Assembly (NCBI RefSeq): GCF_032118995.1
Contig: NC_092648.1
Span: forward strand, 17,078,450 to 17,142,449
DNA from: Asterias amurensis
Taxonomy: Eukaryota; Echinodermata; Asteroidea; Forcipulatida; Asteriidae
DNA: 64,000 bases
Direction: 5' to 3'
The notes below the pieces were generated by a model, which ran no database searches, was not told the DNA's origin, and saw only the letters and a program-made list of their open reading frames with translations. The translations under genes were made by a program, and so were the position numbers. Of the stretch, positions 1-14,284 are shown one piece after another (positions within the stretch are counted from its first letter, which is position 1; every line of letters begins with the position of its first letter).

Positions 1-2149
1 GTCCAAAAATCCAAACTCACAAAATTCTCTATAAATCTAAAAATTATGGTTATTTACCCAGTCTCAACTGATAAAATGTGTTCAGTAGTCCGTCCTGTAT
101 CGTTTGGAACCATAAAATCAGCAGAAATTTTTTGACCCCAAATCTGAAAATTTTGACCATACCGGTATGGTCGATTTTTTTCATTTTGGTACAAAAATCC
201 AAACTCACAAAATTCTCTATAAATCTAAAAATTTTGGTTATTTACCCAGTCTCAACTGATGAAATGTGTTCAGTAGTCTGTCCTGTATCGTTTGGAACCA
301 TAAAATCAGCAGAAATTTTTTGACCCCAAATCTGAAAGTTTTGACCATACCGGTATGGTCGATTTTTTTCATTTTGGTCCAAAATTCCAAACTCACAAAA
401 TTCTCTATGAATGTAAAAATTTTGGTTTTTTACCCAGTCTTAACTGATAGAATGTGTTCAGTAGTCCATCCTGTATCGTTTGGAACCATAAAATCAGCAG
501 AAATTTTTTGACCCCAAATCTGAAAATTTTGACCATACCGGTATGGTCGATTTTTTTCATTTTGGTCCAAAAATCCAAACTCACAAAATTCTCTATAAAT
601 CTAAAAATTTTGGTTATTTACCCAGTCTCAACTGATGAAATGTGTTCAGTAGTCTGTCCTGTATCGTTTGGAACCATAAAATCAGCAGAAATTTTTTGAC
701 CCCAAATCTGAAAATTTTGACCATACCGGTATGGTCGATTTTTTTCATTTTGGTCCAAAAATCCAAACTCACAAAATTCTCTAAAAATCTAAAAATTTTG
801 GTTATTTACCCAGTCTCAACTGATAAAATGTGTTCAGTAGTCCGTCCTGTATCGTTTGGAACCATAAAATCAGCAGAAATTTTTTGACCCCAAATCTGAA
901 AATTTTGACCATACCGGTATGGTCGATTTTTTTCATTTTGGTCCAAAAATCCAAACTCACAAAATTCTCTATAAATCTAAAAATTTTGGTTATTTACCCA
1001 GTCTCAACTGATGAAATGTGTTCAGTAGTCTGTCCTGTATCGTTTGGAACCATAAAATCAGCAGAAATTTTTTGACCCCAAATCTGAAAATTTTGACCAT
1101 ACCGGTATGGTCGATTTTTTTCATTTTAGACCAAAAATCCAAACTCACAAAATTCTCTATAAATGTAAAAATTTTGGTTATTTACCCCAGTCTCAACTGA
1201 TGAAATGTGTTCAGTAGTCTGTCCTGTATCGTTTGGAACCATAAAATCAGCGGAAATTTTTTGACCCCAAATCTGAAAGTTTTGACCATACCGGTATGGT
1301 CGATTTTTTTCATTTTAGACCAAAAATCCAAACTCACAAAATTCTCTATAAATGTAAAAATTTTGGTTATTTACCCAGTCTCAACTGATGAAATGTGTTC
1401 AGTAGTCTGTCCTGTATCGTTTGCAACCATAAACTCAGCGGAAATTTTTTGACCCCAAATCTGAAAGTTTTGACCATACCGGTATGGTCGATTTTTTTCA
1501 TTTTGGTCCAAAAATCCAAACTCACAAAATTCTCTATAAATGTAAAAATTTTGGTTATTTACCCAGTCTTAACTGATAGAATGTGTTCAGTATTCCATCC
1601 TGTATCGTTTGGAACCATAAAATCAGCAGAAATTTTTTGACCCCAAATCTGAAAATTTTGACCATACCGGTATGGTCGATTTTTTTCATTTTGGTCCAAA
1701 AATCCAAACTCACAAAATTCTCTATAAATCTAAAAATTTTGGTTATTTACCCAGTCTCAACTGATGAAATGTGTTCAGTAGTCTGTCCTGTATCGTTTGG
1801 AACCATAAAATCAGCAGAAATTTTTTGACCCCAAATCTGAAAATTTTGACCATACCGGTATGGTCGATTTTTTTCATTTTAGACCAAAAATCCAAACTCA
1901 CAAAATTCTCTATAAATGTAAAAATTTTGGTTATTTACCCAGTCTCAACTGATGAAATGTGTTCAGTAGTCTGTCCTGTATCGTTTGGAACCATAAAATC
2001 AGTGGAATTTTTTTGACCCCAAATCTGAAAATTTTGACCATACCGGTATGGTCGATTTTTTTCATTTTAGACCAAAAATCCAAACTCACAAAATTCTCTA
2101 TAAATGTAAAAATTTTGGTTATTTACCCAGTCTCAACTGATGCAATGTG

Positions 2150-5100
2150 TTCAGTAGTCTGTCCTGTATCGTTTGGAACCATAAAATCAGCGGAAATTTT
2201 TTGACCCCAAATCTGAAAATTTTGACCATACCGGTATGGTCGATTTTTTTCATTTTAGACCAAAAATCCAAACTCACAAAATTCTCTATAAATGTAAAAA
2301 TTTTGGTTATTTACCCAGTCTCAACTGATAGAATGTGTTCAGTAGTCCATCCTGTATCGTTTGGAACCATAAAATCAGCAGAAATTTTTTGACCCCAAAT
2401 CTGAAAGTTTTGACCATACCGGTATGGTCGATTGTTTTCATTTTGGTCCAAAAATCCAAACTCACAAAATTCTCTATAAATCTAAAAATTTTGGTTATTT
2501 ACCCAGTCTCAACTGATAAAATGTGTTCAGTAGTCCGTCCTGTATCGTTTGGAACCATAAAATCAGCAGAAATTTTTTGACCCCAAATCTGAAAGTTTTG
2601 ACCATACCGGTATGGTCGATTTTTTTCATTTTGGTCCAAAAATCCAAACTCAAAAATTCTCTATAAATCTAAAAATTTTGGTTATTTACCCAGTCTCAAC
2701 TGATGAAATGTGTTCAGTAGTCTGTCCTGTATCGTTTGGAACCATAAAATCAGCAGAAATTTTTTGACCCCAAATCTGAAAATTTTGACCATACCGGTAT
2801 GGTCGATTTTTTTCATTTTAGACCAAAAATCCAAACTCACAAAATTCTCTATAAATGTAAAAATTTTGGTTATTTACCCAGTCTCAACTGATAGAATGTG
2901 TTCAGTAGTCCATCCTGTATCGTTTGGAACCATAAAATCAGCAGAAATTTTTTGACCCCAAATCTGAAAATTTTGACCATACCGATATGGTCGATTTTTT
3001 TCATTTTTGTCCAAAAATCCAAACTCAAAAATTCTCTATAAATCTAAAAATTTTGGTTATTTACCCAGTCTCAACTGATAAAATGTGTTCAGTAGTCCGT
3101 CCTGTATCGTTTGGAACCATAAAATCAGCAGAAATTTTTTGACCCCAAATCTGAAAATTTTGACCATACCGGTATGGTCGATTTTTTTCATTTTAGACCA
3201 AAAATCCAAACTCACAAAATTCTCTATAAATGTAAAAATTTTGGTTATTTACCCAGTCTCAACTGATGAAATGTGTTCAGTAGTCTGTCCTGTATCGTTT
3301 GGAACCATAAAATCAGCGGAAATTTTTTGACCCCAAATCTGAAAGTTTTGACCATACCGGTATGGTCGATTTTTTTCATTTTAGACCAAAAATCCAAACT
3401 CACAAAATTCTCTATAAATGTAAAAATTTTGGTTATTTACCCAGTCTCAACTGATGAAATGTGTTCAGTAGTCTGTCCTGTATCGTTTGGAACCATAAAA
3501 TCAGCAGAAATTTTTTGACCCCAAATCTGAAAATTTTGACCATACCGGTTTGGTCGATTTTTTTCATTTTGGTCCAAAAATCCAAACTCACAAAATTCTC
3601 TAGAAATCTAAAAATTTTGGTTATTTACCCAGTCTCAACTGATGAAATGTGTTCAGTAGTCTGTCCTGTATCGTTTGGAACCATAAAATCAGCAGAAATT
3701 TTTTGACCCCAAATCTGAAAATTTTGACCATACCGGTATGGTCGATTTTTTTCATTTTGGTCCAAAAATCCAAACTCACAAAATTCTCTATAAATCTAAA
3801 AATTTTGGTTATTTACTCAGTCTCAACTGATGAAATGTGTTCAGTAGTCTGTCCTGTATCGTTTGGAACCATAAAATCAGCAGAAATTTTTTTGACCCCA
3901 AATCTGAAAATTTTGACCATACCGGTATGGTCGATTTTTTTCATTTTAGACCAAAAATCCAAACTCACAAAATTCTCTATAAATCTAAAAATTTTGGTTA
4001 TTTACCCAGTCTCAACTGATGAAATGTGTTCAGTAGTCTGTCCTGTATCGTTTGGAACCATAAAATCAGCAGAAATTTTTTGACCCCAAATCTGAAAATT
4101 TTGACCATACCGGTATGGTCGATTTTTTTCATTTTAGACCAAAAACCAAACTCACAAAATTCTCTATAAATCTAAAAATTTTTGTTATTTACCCCAGTCT
4201 CAACTGATGAAATGTGTTCAGTAGTCTGTCCTGTATCGTTTGGAACCATAAAATCAGCGGAAATTTTTTGACCCCAAATCTGAAAGTTTTGACCATACCG
4301 GTATGGTCGATTTTTTTCATTTTAGACCAAAAATCCAAACTCACAAAATTCTCTATAAATGTAAAAATTTTGGTTATTTACCCAGTCTCAACTGATGAAA
4401 TGTGTTCAGTAGTCCGTCCTGTATCGTTTGGAACCATAAAATCAGCAGAAATTTTTTGACCCCAAATCTGAAAATTTTGACCATACCGTTATGGTCGATT
4501 TTTTTCATTTTGGTTCAAAAATCCAAACTCACAAAATTCTCTATAAATCTAAAAATTTTGGTTATTTACCCAGTCTCAACTGATAAAATGTGTTCAGTAG
4601 TCCGTCCTGTATCGTTTGGAACCATAAAATCAGCAGAAATTTTTTGACCCCAAATCTGAAAATTTTGACCATACCGGTATGGTCGATTTTTTTCATTTTG
4701 GTCCAAAAATCCAAACTCACAAAATTCTCTATCAATCTAAAAATTTTGGTTATTTACCCAGTCTCAACTGATGAAATGTGTTCAGTAGTCTGTCCTGTAT
4801 CGTTTGGAACCATAAAATCAGCAGAAATTTTTTGACCCCAAATCTGAAAATTTTGACCATACCGGTATGGTCGATTTTTTTCATTTTAGACCAAAAATCC
4901 AAACTCACAAAATTCTCTATAAATGTAAAAATTTTGGTTATTTACCCAGTCTCAACTGATGAAATATGTTCAGTAGTCTGTCCTGTATCGTTTGGAACCA
5001 TAAAATCAGCGGAATTTTTTTGACCCCAAATCTGAAAATTTTGACCATACCGGTATGGTCGATTTTTTTCATTTTAGACCAAAAATCCAAACTCACAAAA

Positions 5101-6660
5101 TTCTCTATAAATGTAAAAATTTTGGTTATTTACCCAGTCTCAAATGATGAAATGTGTTCAGTAGTCTGTCCTGTATCGTTTGGAACCATAAAATCAGCGG
5201 AAATTTTTTGACCCCAAATCTGAAAGTTTTGACCATACCGGTATGGTCGATTTTTTTCATTTTAGACCAAAAATCCAAACTCACAAAATTGTCTATAAAT
5301 GTAAAAATTTTGGTTATTTACCCAGTCTCAACTGATAGAATGTGTTCAGTAGTCCATCCTGTATCGTTTGGAACCATAAAATCAGCAGAAATTTTTTGAC
5401 CCCAAATCTGAAAATTTTGACCATACCGGTATGGTCGATTTTTTTCATTTTGGTCCAAAAATCCAAACTCACAAAATTCTCTATAAATCTAAAAATTTTG
5501 GTTATTTACCCAGTCTCAACTGATGAAATGTGTTCAGTAGTCTGTCCTGTATCGTTTGGAACCATAAAATCAGCAGAAATTTTTTGACCCCAAATCTGAA
5601 AATTTTGACCATACCGGTATGGTCGATTTTTTTCATTTTAGACCAAAAATCCAAACTCACAAAATTCTCTATAAATGTAAAAATTTTGGTTATTTACCCA
5701 GTCTCAACTGATGAAATATGTTCAGTAGTCTGTCCTGTATCGTTTGGAACCATAAAATCAGCGGAATTCTTTTGACCCCAAATCTGAAAATTTTGACCAT
5801 ACCGGTATGGTCGATTTTTTTCATTTTAGACCAAAAATCCAAACTCACAAAATTCTCTATAAATGTAAAAATTTTGGTTATTTACCCAGTCTCAACTGAT
5901 GAAATGTGTTCAGTAGTCTGTCCTGTATCGTTTGGAACCATAAAATCAGCGGAATTTTTTTGACCCCAAATCTGAAAATTTTGACCATACCGGTATGGTC
6001 GATTTTTTTCATTTTAGACCAAAAATCCAAACTCACAAAATTCTCTATAAATGTAAAAATTTTGGTTATTTACCCCAGTCTCAACTGATGAAATGTGTTC
6101 AGTAGTCTGTCCTGTATCGTTTGGAACCATTAAATCAGCGGAAATTTTTTGACCCCAAATCTGAAAGTTTTGACCATACCGGTATGGTCGATTTTTTTCA
6201 TTTTAGACCAAAAATCCAAACTCACAACATTCTCTATAAATGTAAAAATTTTGGTTATTTACCCAGTCTCAACTGATAGAATGTGTTCAGTAGTCCATCC
6301 TGTATCGTTTGGAACCATAAAATCAGCAGAAATTTTTTGACCCCAAATCTGAAAATTTTGACCATACCGGTATGGTCGATTTTTTTCATTTTGGTCCAAA
6401 AATCCAAACTCACAAAATTCTCTATAAATCTAAAAATTTTGGTTATTTACCCAGTCTCAACTGATAAAATGTGTTCAGTAGTCCGTCCTGTATCGTTTGG
6501 AACCATAAAATCAGCAGAAATTTTTTGACCCCAAATCTGAAAATTTTGACCATACTGGTATGGTCGATTTTTTTCATTTTGGTCCAAAAATCCAAACTCA
6601 CAAAATTCTCTATAAATCTAAAAATTTTGGTTATTTACCCAGTCTCAACTGATGAAATGT
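2150..6660 (+). repeat. Satellite higher-order block A, copy 1 (4,512 bp)
   Basis: This stretch of 24 monomer lengths matches the next 4,512 bp almost base for base. Diagnostic shared variants include a palindrome-flank change (CGATTGTTTTC, near 2,430 and 6,942), the AACTCAAAAATTC short monomers near 2,651 and 3,025, and the single changed base near 5,145. Boundaries are where the monomer variants stop agreeing and are good to about 50 bp. Confidence 0.9.
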
Positions 6661-9600
6661 GTTCAGTAGTCTGTCCTGTATCGTTTGGAACCATAAAATC
6701 AGCGGAAATTTTTTGACCCCAAATCTGAAAATTTTGACCATACCGGTATGGTCGATTTTTTTCATTTTAGACCAAAAATCCAAACTCACAAAATTCTCTA
6801 TAAATGTAAAAATTTTGGTTATTTACCCAGTCTCAACTGATAGAATGTGTTCAGTAGTCCATCCTGTATCGTTTGGAACCATAAAATCAGCAGAAATTTT
6901 TTGACCCCAAATCTGAAAGTTTTGACCATACCGGTATGGTCGATTGTTTTCATTTTGGTCCAAAAATCCAAACTCACAAAATTCTCTATAAATCTAAAAA
7001 TTTTGGTTATTTACCCAGTCTCAACTGATAAAATGTGTTCAGTAGTCCGTCCTGTATCGTTTGGAACCATAAAATCAGCAGAAATTTTTTGACCCCAAAT
7101 CTGAAAGTTTTGACCATACCGGTATGGTCGATTTTTTTCATTTTGGTCCAAAAATCCAAACTCAAAAATTCTCTATAAATCTAAAAATTTTGGTTATTTA
7201 CCCAGTCTCAACTGATGAAATGTGTTCAGTAGTCTGTCCTGTATCGTTTGGAACCATAAAATCAGCAGAAATTTTTTGACCCCAAATCTGAAAATTTTGA
7301 CCATACCGGTATGGTCGATTTTTTTCATTTTAGACCAAAAATCCAAACTCACAAAATTCTCTATAAATGTAAAAATTTTGGTTATTTACCCAGTCTCAAC
7401 TGATAGAATGTGTTCAGTAGTCCATCCTGTATCGTTTGGAACCATAAAATCAGCAGAAATTTTTTGACCCCAAATCTGAAAATTTTGACCATACCGATAT
7501 GGTCGATTTTTTTCATTTTTGTCCAAAAATCCAAACTCAAAAATTCTCTATAAATCTAAAAATTTTGGTTATTTACCCAGTCTCAACTGATAAAATGTGT
7601 TCAGTAGTCCGTCCTGTATCGTTTGGAACCATAAAATCAGCAGAAATTTTTTGACCCCAAATCTGAAAATTTTGACCATACCGGTATGGTCGATTTTTTT
7701 CATTTTAGACCAAAAATCCAAACTCACAAAATTCTCTATAAATGTAAAAATTTTGGTTATTTACCCAGTCTCAACTGATGAAATGTGTTCAGTAGTCTGT
7801 CCTGTATCGTTTGGAACCATAAAATCAGCGGAAATTTTTTGACCCCAAATCTGAAAGTTTTGACCATACCGGTATGGTCGATTTTTTTCATTTTAGACCA
7901 AAAATCCAAACTCACAAAATTCTCTATAAATGTAAAAATTTTGGTTATTTACCCAGTCTCAACTGATGAAATGTGTTCAGTAGTCTGTCCTGTATCGTTT
8001 GGAACCATAAAATCAGCAGAAATTTTTTGACCCCAAATCTGAAAATTTTGACCATACCGGTATGGTCGATTTTTTTCATTTTGGTCCAAAAATCCAAACT
8101 CACAAAATTCTCTAGAAATCTAAAAATTTTGGTTATTTACCCAGTCTCAACTGATGAAATGTGTTCAGTAGTCTGTCCTGTATCGTTTGGAACCATAAAA
8201 TCAGCAGAAATTTTTTGACCCCAAATCTGAAAATTTTGACCATACCGGTATGGTCGATTTTTTTCATTTTGGTCCAAAAATCCAAACTCACAAAATTCTC
8301 TATAAATCTAAAAATTTTGGTTATTTACTCAGTCTCAACTGATGAAATGTGTTCAGTAGTCTGTCCTGTATCGTTTGGAACCATAAAATCAGCAGAAATT
8401 TTTTTGACCCCAAATCTGAAAATTTTGACCATACCGGTATGGTCGATTTTTTTCATTTTAGACCAAAAATCCAAACTCACAAAATTCTCTATAAATCTAA
8501 AAATTTTGGTTATTTACCCAGTCTCAACTGATGAAATGTGTTCAGTAGTCTGTCCTGTATCGTTTGGAACCATAAAATCAGCAGAAATTTTTTGACCCCA
8601 AATCTGAAAATTTTGACCATACCGGTATGGTCGATTTTTTTCATTTTAGACCAAAAACCAAACTCACAAAATTCTCTATAAATCTAAAAATTTTGGTTAT
8701 TTACCCCAGTCTCAACTGATGAAATGTGTTCAGTAGTCTGTCCTGTATCGTTTGGAACCATAAAATCAGCGGAAATTTTTTGACCCCAAATCTGAAAGTT
8801 TTGACCATACCGGTATGGTCGATTTTTTTCATTTTAGACCAAAAATCCAAACTCACAAAATTCTCTATAAATGTAAAAATTTTGGTTATTTACCCAGTCT
8901 CAACTGATGAAATGTGTTGAGTAGTCCGTCCTGTATCGTTTGGAACCATAAAATCAGCAGAAATTTTTTGACCCCAAATCTGAAAATTTTGACCATACCG
9001 TTATGGTCGATTTTTTTCATTTTGGTTCAAAAATCCAAACTCACAAAATTCTCTATAAATCTAAAAATTTTGGTTATTTACCCAGTCTCAACTGATAAAA
9101 TGTGTTCAGTAGTCCGTCCTGTATCGTTTGGAACCATAAAATCAGCAGAAATTTTTTGACCCCAAATCTGAAAATTTTGACCATACCGGTATGGTCGATT
9201 TTTTTCATTTTGGTCCAAAAATCCAAACTCACAAAATTCTCTATCAATCTAAAAATTTTGGTTATTTACCCAGTCTCAACTGATGAAATGTGTTCAGTAG
9301 TCTGTCCTGTATCGTTTGGAACCATAAAATCAGCAGAAATTTTTTGACCCCAAATCTGAAAATTTTGACCATACCGGTATGGTCGATTTTTTTCATTTTA
9401 GACCAAAAATCCAAACTCACAAAATTCTCTATAAATGTAAAAATTTTGGTTATTTACCCAGTCTCAACTGATGAAATATGTTCAGTAGTCTGTCCTGTAT
9501 CGTTTGGAACCATAAAATCAGCGGAATTTTTTTGACCCCAAATCTGAAAATTTTGACCATACCGGTATGGTCGATTTTTTTCATTTTAGACCAAAAATCC

Positions 9601-11170
9601 AAACTCACAAAATTCTCTATAAATGTAAAAATTTTGGTTATTTACCCAGTCTCAAATGATGAAATGTGTTCAGTAGTCTGTCCTGTATCGTTTGGAACCA
9701 TAAAATCAGCGGAAATTTTTTGACCCCAAATCTGAAAGTTTTGACCATACCGGTATGGTCGATTTTTTTCATTTTAGACCAAAAATCCAAACTCACAAAA
9801 TTGTCTATAAATGTAAAAATTTTGGTTATTTACCCAGTCTCAACTGATAGAATGTGTTCAGTAGTCCATCCTGTATCGTTTGGAACCATAAAATCAGCAG
9901 AAATTTTTTGACCCCAAATCTGAAAATTTTGACCATACCGGTATGGTCGATTTTTTTCATTTTGGTCCAAAAATCCAAACTCACAAAATTCTCTATAAAT
10001 CTAAAAATTTTGGTTATTTACCCAGTCTCAACTGATGAAATGTGTTCAGTAGTCTGTCCTGTATCGTTTGGAACCATAAAATCAGCAGAAATTTTTTGAC
10101 CCCAAATCTGAAAATTTTGACCATACCGGTATGGTCGATTTTTTTCATTTTAGACCAAAAATCCAAACTCACAAAATTCTCTATAAATGTAAAAATTTTG
10201 GTTATTTACCCAGTCTCAACTGATGAAATATGTTCAGTAGTCTGTCCTGTATCGTTTGGAACCATAAAATCAGCGGAATTCTTTTGACCCCAAATCTGAA
10301 AATTTTGACCATACCGGTATGGTCGATTTTTTTCATTTTAGACCAAAAATCCAAACTCACAAAATTCTCTATAAATGTAAAAATTTTGGTTATTTACCCA
10401 GTCTCAACTGATGAAATGTGTTCAGTAGTCTGTCCTGTATCGTTTGGAACCATAAAATCAGCGGAATTTTTTTGACCCCAAATCTGAAAATTTTGACCAT
10501 ACCGGTATGGTCGATTTTTTTCATTTTAGACCAAAAATCCAAACTCACAAAATTCTCTATAAATGTAAAAATTTTGGTTATTTACCCCAGTCTCAACTGA
10601 TGAAATGTGTTCAGTAGTCTGTCCTGTATCGTTTGGAACCATTAAATCAGCGGAAATTTTTTGACCCCAAATCTGAAAGTTTTGACCATACCGGTATGGT
10701 CGATTTTTTTCATTTTAGACCAAAAATCCAAACTCACAACATTCTCTATAAATGTAAAAATTTTGGTTATTTACCCAGTCTCAACTGATAGAATGTGTTC
10801 AGTAGTCCATCCTGTATCGTTTGGAACCATAAAATCAGCAGAAATTTTTTGACCCCAAATCTGAAAATTTTGACCATACCGGTATGGTCGATTTTTTTCA
10901 TTTTGGTCCAAAAATCCAAACTCACAAAATTCTCTATAAATCTAAAAATTTTGGTTATTTACCCAGTCTCAACTGATAAAATGTGTTCAGTAGTCCGTCC
11001 TGTATCGTTTGGAACCATAAAATCAGCAGAAATTTTTTGACCCCAAATCTGAAAATTTTGACCATACTGGTATGGTCGATTTTTTTCATTTTGGTCCAAA
11101 AATCCAAACTCACAAAATTCTCTATAAATCTAAAAATTTTGGTTATTTACCCAGTCTCAACTGATGAAAT
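6660..11170 (+). repeat. Satellite higher-order block A, copy 2 (4,512 bp)
   Basis: This is the tandem copy of the block at 2,150-6,660, offset by 4,512 bp. I found only a few differences. The palindrome is intact near 8,060 but broken near 3,548. ATGTGTTGAGTAG near 8,915 replaces the usual ATGTGTTCAGTAG. A G replaces a T near 8,693. This implies a very recent duplication or continuing homogenisation. Confidence 0.9.
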
Positions 11171-14050
11171 GTGTTCAGTAGTCTGTCCTGTATCGTTTGG
11201 AACCATAAAATCAGCAGAAATTTTTTGACCCCAAATCTGAAAATTTTGACCATACCGGTATGGTCGATTTTTTTCATTTTAGACCAAAAATCCAAACTCA
11301 CAAAATTCTCTATAAATGTAAAAATTTTGGTTATTTACCCAGTCTCAACTGATGAAATGTGTTCAGTAGTCTGTCCTGTATCGTTTGGAACCATAAAATC
11401 AGCGGAATTTTTTTGACCCCAAATCTGAAAATTTTGACCATACCGGTATGGTCGATTTTTTTCATTTTAGACCAAAAATCCAAACTCACAAAATTCTCTA
11501 TAAATGTAAAAATTTTGGTTATTTACCCAGTCTCAACTGATGAAATGTGTTCAGTAGTCTGTCCTGTATCGTTTGGAACCATAAAATCAGCGGAAATTTT
11601 TTGACCCCAAATCTGAAAGTTTTGACCATACCGGTATGGTCGATTTTTTTCATTTTAGACCAAAAATCCAAACTCACAAAATTCTCTATAAATGTAAAAA
11701 TTTTGGTTATTTACCCAGTCTCAACTGATAGAATGTGTTCAGTAGTCCATCCTGTATCGTTTGGAACCATAAAATCAGCAGAAATTTTTTGACCCCAAAA
11801 CTGAAAATTTTGACCATACCGGTATGGTCGATTTTTTTAATTTTGGTCCAAAAATCCAAACTCACAAAATTCTCTGTAAATGTAAAAATTTTGGTTATTT
11901 ACCCAGTCTCAACTGATGAAATGTGTTCAGTAGTCCGTCCTGTATCGTTTGGAACCATAAAATCAGCAGAAATCTTTGGACCCCAAATCTGAAAATTTTG
12001 ACCATACCGGTATGGTCGATTTTTTTCATTTTAGACCAAAAATCCAAACTCACAAAATTGTCTATAAATGTAAAAATTTTGGTTATTTACCCAGTCTCAA
12101 CTGATAGAATGTGTTCAGTAGTCCATCCTGTATCGTTTGGAACCATAAAATCAGCAGAAATTTTTTGACCCCAAATCTGAAAATTTTGACCATACCGGTA
12201 TGGTCGATTTTTTTCATTTTGGTCCAAAAATCCAAACTCACAAAATTCTCTATAAATCTAAAAATTTTGGTTATTTACCCAGTCTCAACTGATAAAATGT
12301 GTTCAGTAGTCCGTCCTGTATCGTTTGGAACCATAAAATCAGCAGAAATTTTTTGACCCCAAATCTGAAAATTTTGACCATACCGGTATGGTCGATTTTT
12401 TTCATTTTGGTCCAAAAATCCAAACTCACAAAATTCTCTATAAATCTAAAAATTTTGGTTATTTACCCAGTCTCAACTGATGAAATGTGTTCAGTAGTCT
12501 GTCCTCCAAATCTGAAAAGTTTTGACCATACCGGTATGGTCGATTTTTTTCATTTTAGACCAAAAATCCAAACTCACAAAATTGTCTATAAATGTAAAAA
12601 TTTTGGTTATTTACCCAGTCTCAACTGATAGAATGTGTTCAGTAGTCCATCCTGTATCGTTTGGAACCATAAAATCAGCAGAAATTTTTTGACCCCAAAT
12701 CTGAAAATTTTGACCATACCGGTATGGTCGATTTTTTTCATTTTGGTCCAAAAATCCAAACTCACAAAATTCTCTATAAATCTAAAAATTTTGGTTATTT
12801 ACCCAGTCTCAACTGATAAAATGTGTTCAGTAGTCCGTCCTGTATCGTTTGGAACCATAAAATCAGCAGAAATTTTTTGACCCCAAATCTGAAAATTTTG
12901 ACCATACCGGTATGGTCGATTTTTTTCATTTTGGTCCAAAAATCCAAACTCACAAAATTCTCTATAAATCTAAAAATTTTGGTTATTTACCCAGTCTCAA
13001 CTGATGAAATGTGTTCAGTAGTCCGTCCTGTATCGTTTGGAACCATAAAATCAGCAGAAATTTTTTGACCCCAAATCTGAAAATTTTGACCATACCGGTA
13101 TGGTCGATTTGTTTCATTTTGGTCCAAAAATCCAAACTCACAAAATTCTCTATAAATCTAAAAATTTTGGTTATTTACCCAGTCTCAACTGATGAAATGT
13201 GTTCAGTAGTCTGTCCTGTATCGTTTGGAACCATAAAATCAGCAGAAATTTTTTGACCCCAAATCTGAAAATTTTGACCATACCGGTATGGTCGATTTTT
13301 TTCATTTTAGACCAAAAATCCAAACTCACAAAATTCTCTATAAATGTAAAAATTTTGGTTATTTACCCCAGTCTCAACTGATGAAATGTGTTCAGTAGTC
13401 TGTCCTGTATCGTTTGGAACCATAAAATCAGCGGAAATTTTTTGACCCCAAATCTGAAAGTTTTGACCATACCGGTATGGTCGATTTTTTTCATTTTAGA
13501 CCAAAAATCCAAACTCACAAAATTCTCTATAAATCTAAAAATTTTGGTTATTTACCCAGTCTCAACTGATGAAATGTGTTCAGTAGTCTGTCCTGTATCG
13601 TTTGGAACCATAAAATCAGCGGAAATTTTTTGACCCCAAATCTGAAAGTTTTGACCATACCGGTATGGTCGATTTTTTTCATTTTAGACCAAAAATCCAA
13701 ACTCACAAAATTCTCTATAAATGTAAAAATTTTGGTTATTTACCCAGTCTCAACTGATAGAATGTGTTCAGTAGTCCATCCTGTATCGTTTGGAACCATA
13801 AAATCAGCAGAAATTTTTTGACCCCAAATCTGAAAATTTTGACCATACCGGTATGGTCGATTTTTTTCATTTTGGTCCAAAAATCCAAACTCACAAAATT
13901 CTCTATAAATGTAAAAATTTTGGTTATTTACCCAGTCTCAACTGATAAAATGTGTTCAGTAGTCCGTCCTGTATCGTTTGGAACCATAAAATCAGCAGAA
14001 ATTTTTTGACCCCAAATCTGAAAATTTTGACCATACCGGTATGGTCGATT
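10940..14050 (+). repeat. Satellite higher-order block B, copy 1
   Basis: This run of monomers is repeated at 14,285-17,580. The offset is 3,345 bp up to about 11,840 and 3,533 bp after that, so copy 2 carries one extra monomer. Diagnostic variants are CATACTGGTATGG near 11,065, CCAAAACTG near 11,797, AATCTTTGGACC near 11,970 and a 148-bp short monomer at about 12,500. Confidence 0.85.
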
Positions 14051-14284
14051 TTTTTCATTTTGGTCCAAAAATCCAAACTCACAAAATTCTCTATAAATCT
14101 AAAAATTATGGTTATTTACCCAGTCTCAACTGATAAAATGTGTTCAGTAGTCCGTCCTGTATCGTTTGGAACCATAAAATCAGCAGAAATTTTTTGACCC
14201 CAAATCTGAAAATTTTGACCATACCGGTATGGTCGATTTTTTTCATTTTGGTCCAAAAATCCAAACTCACAAAATTCTCTAGAA

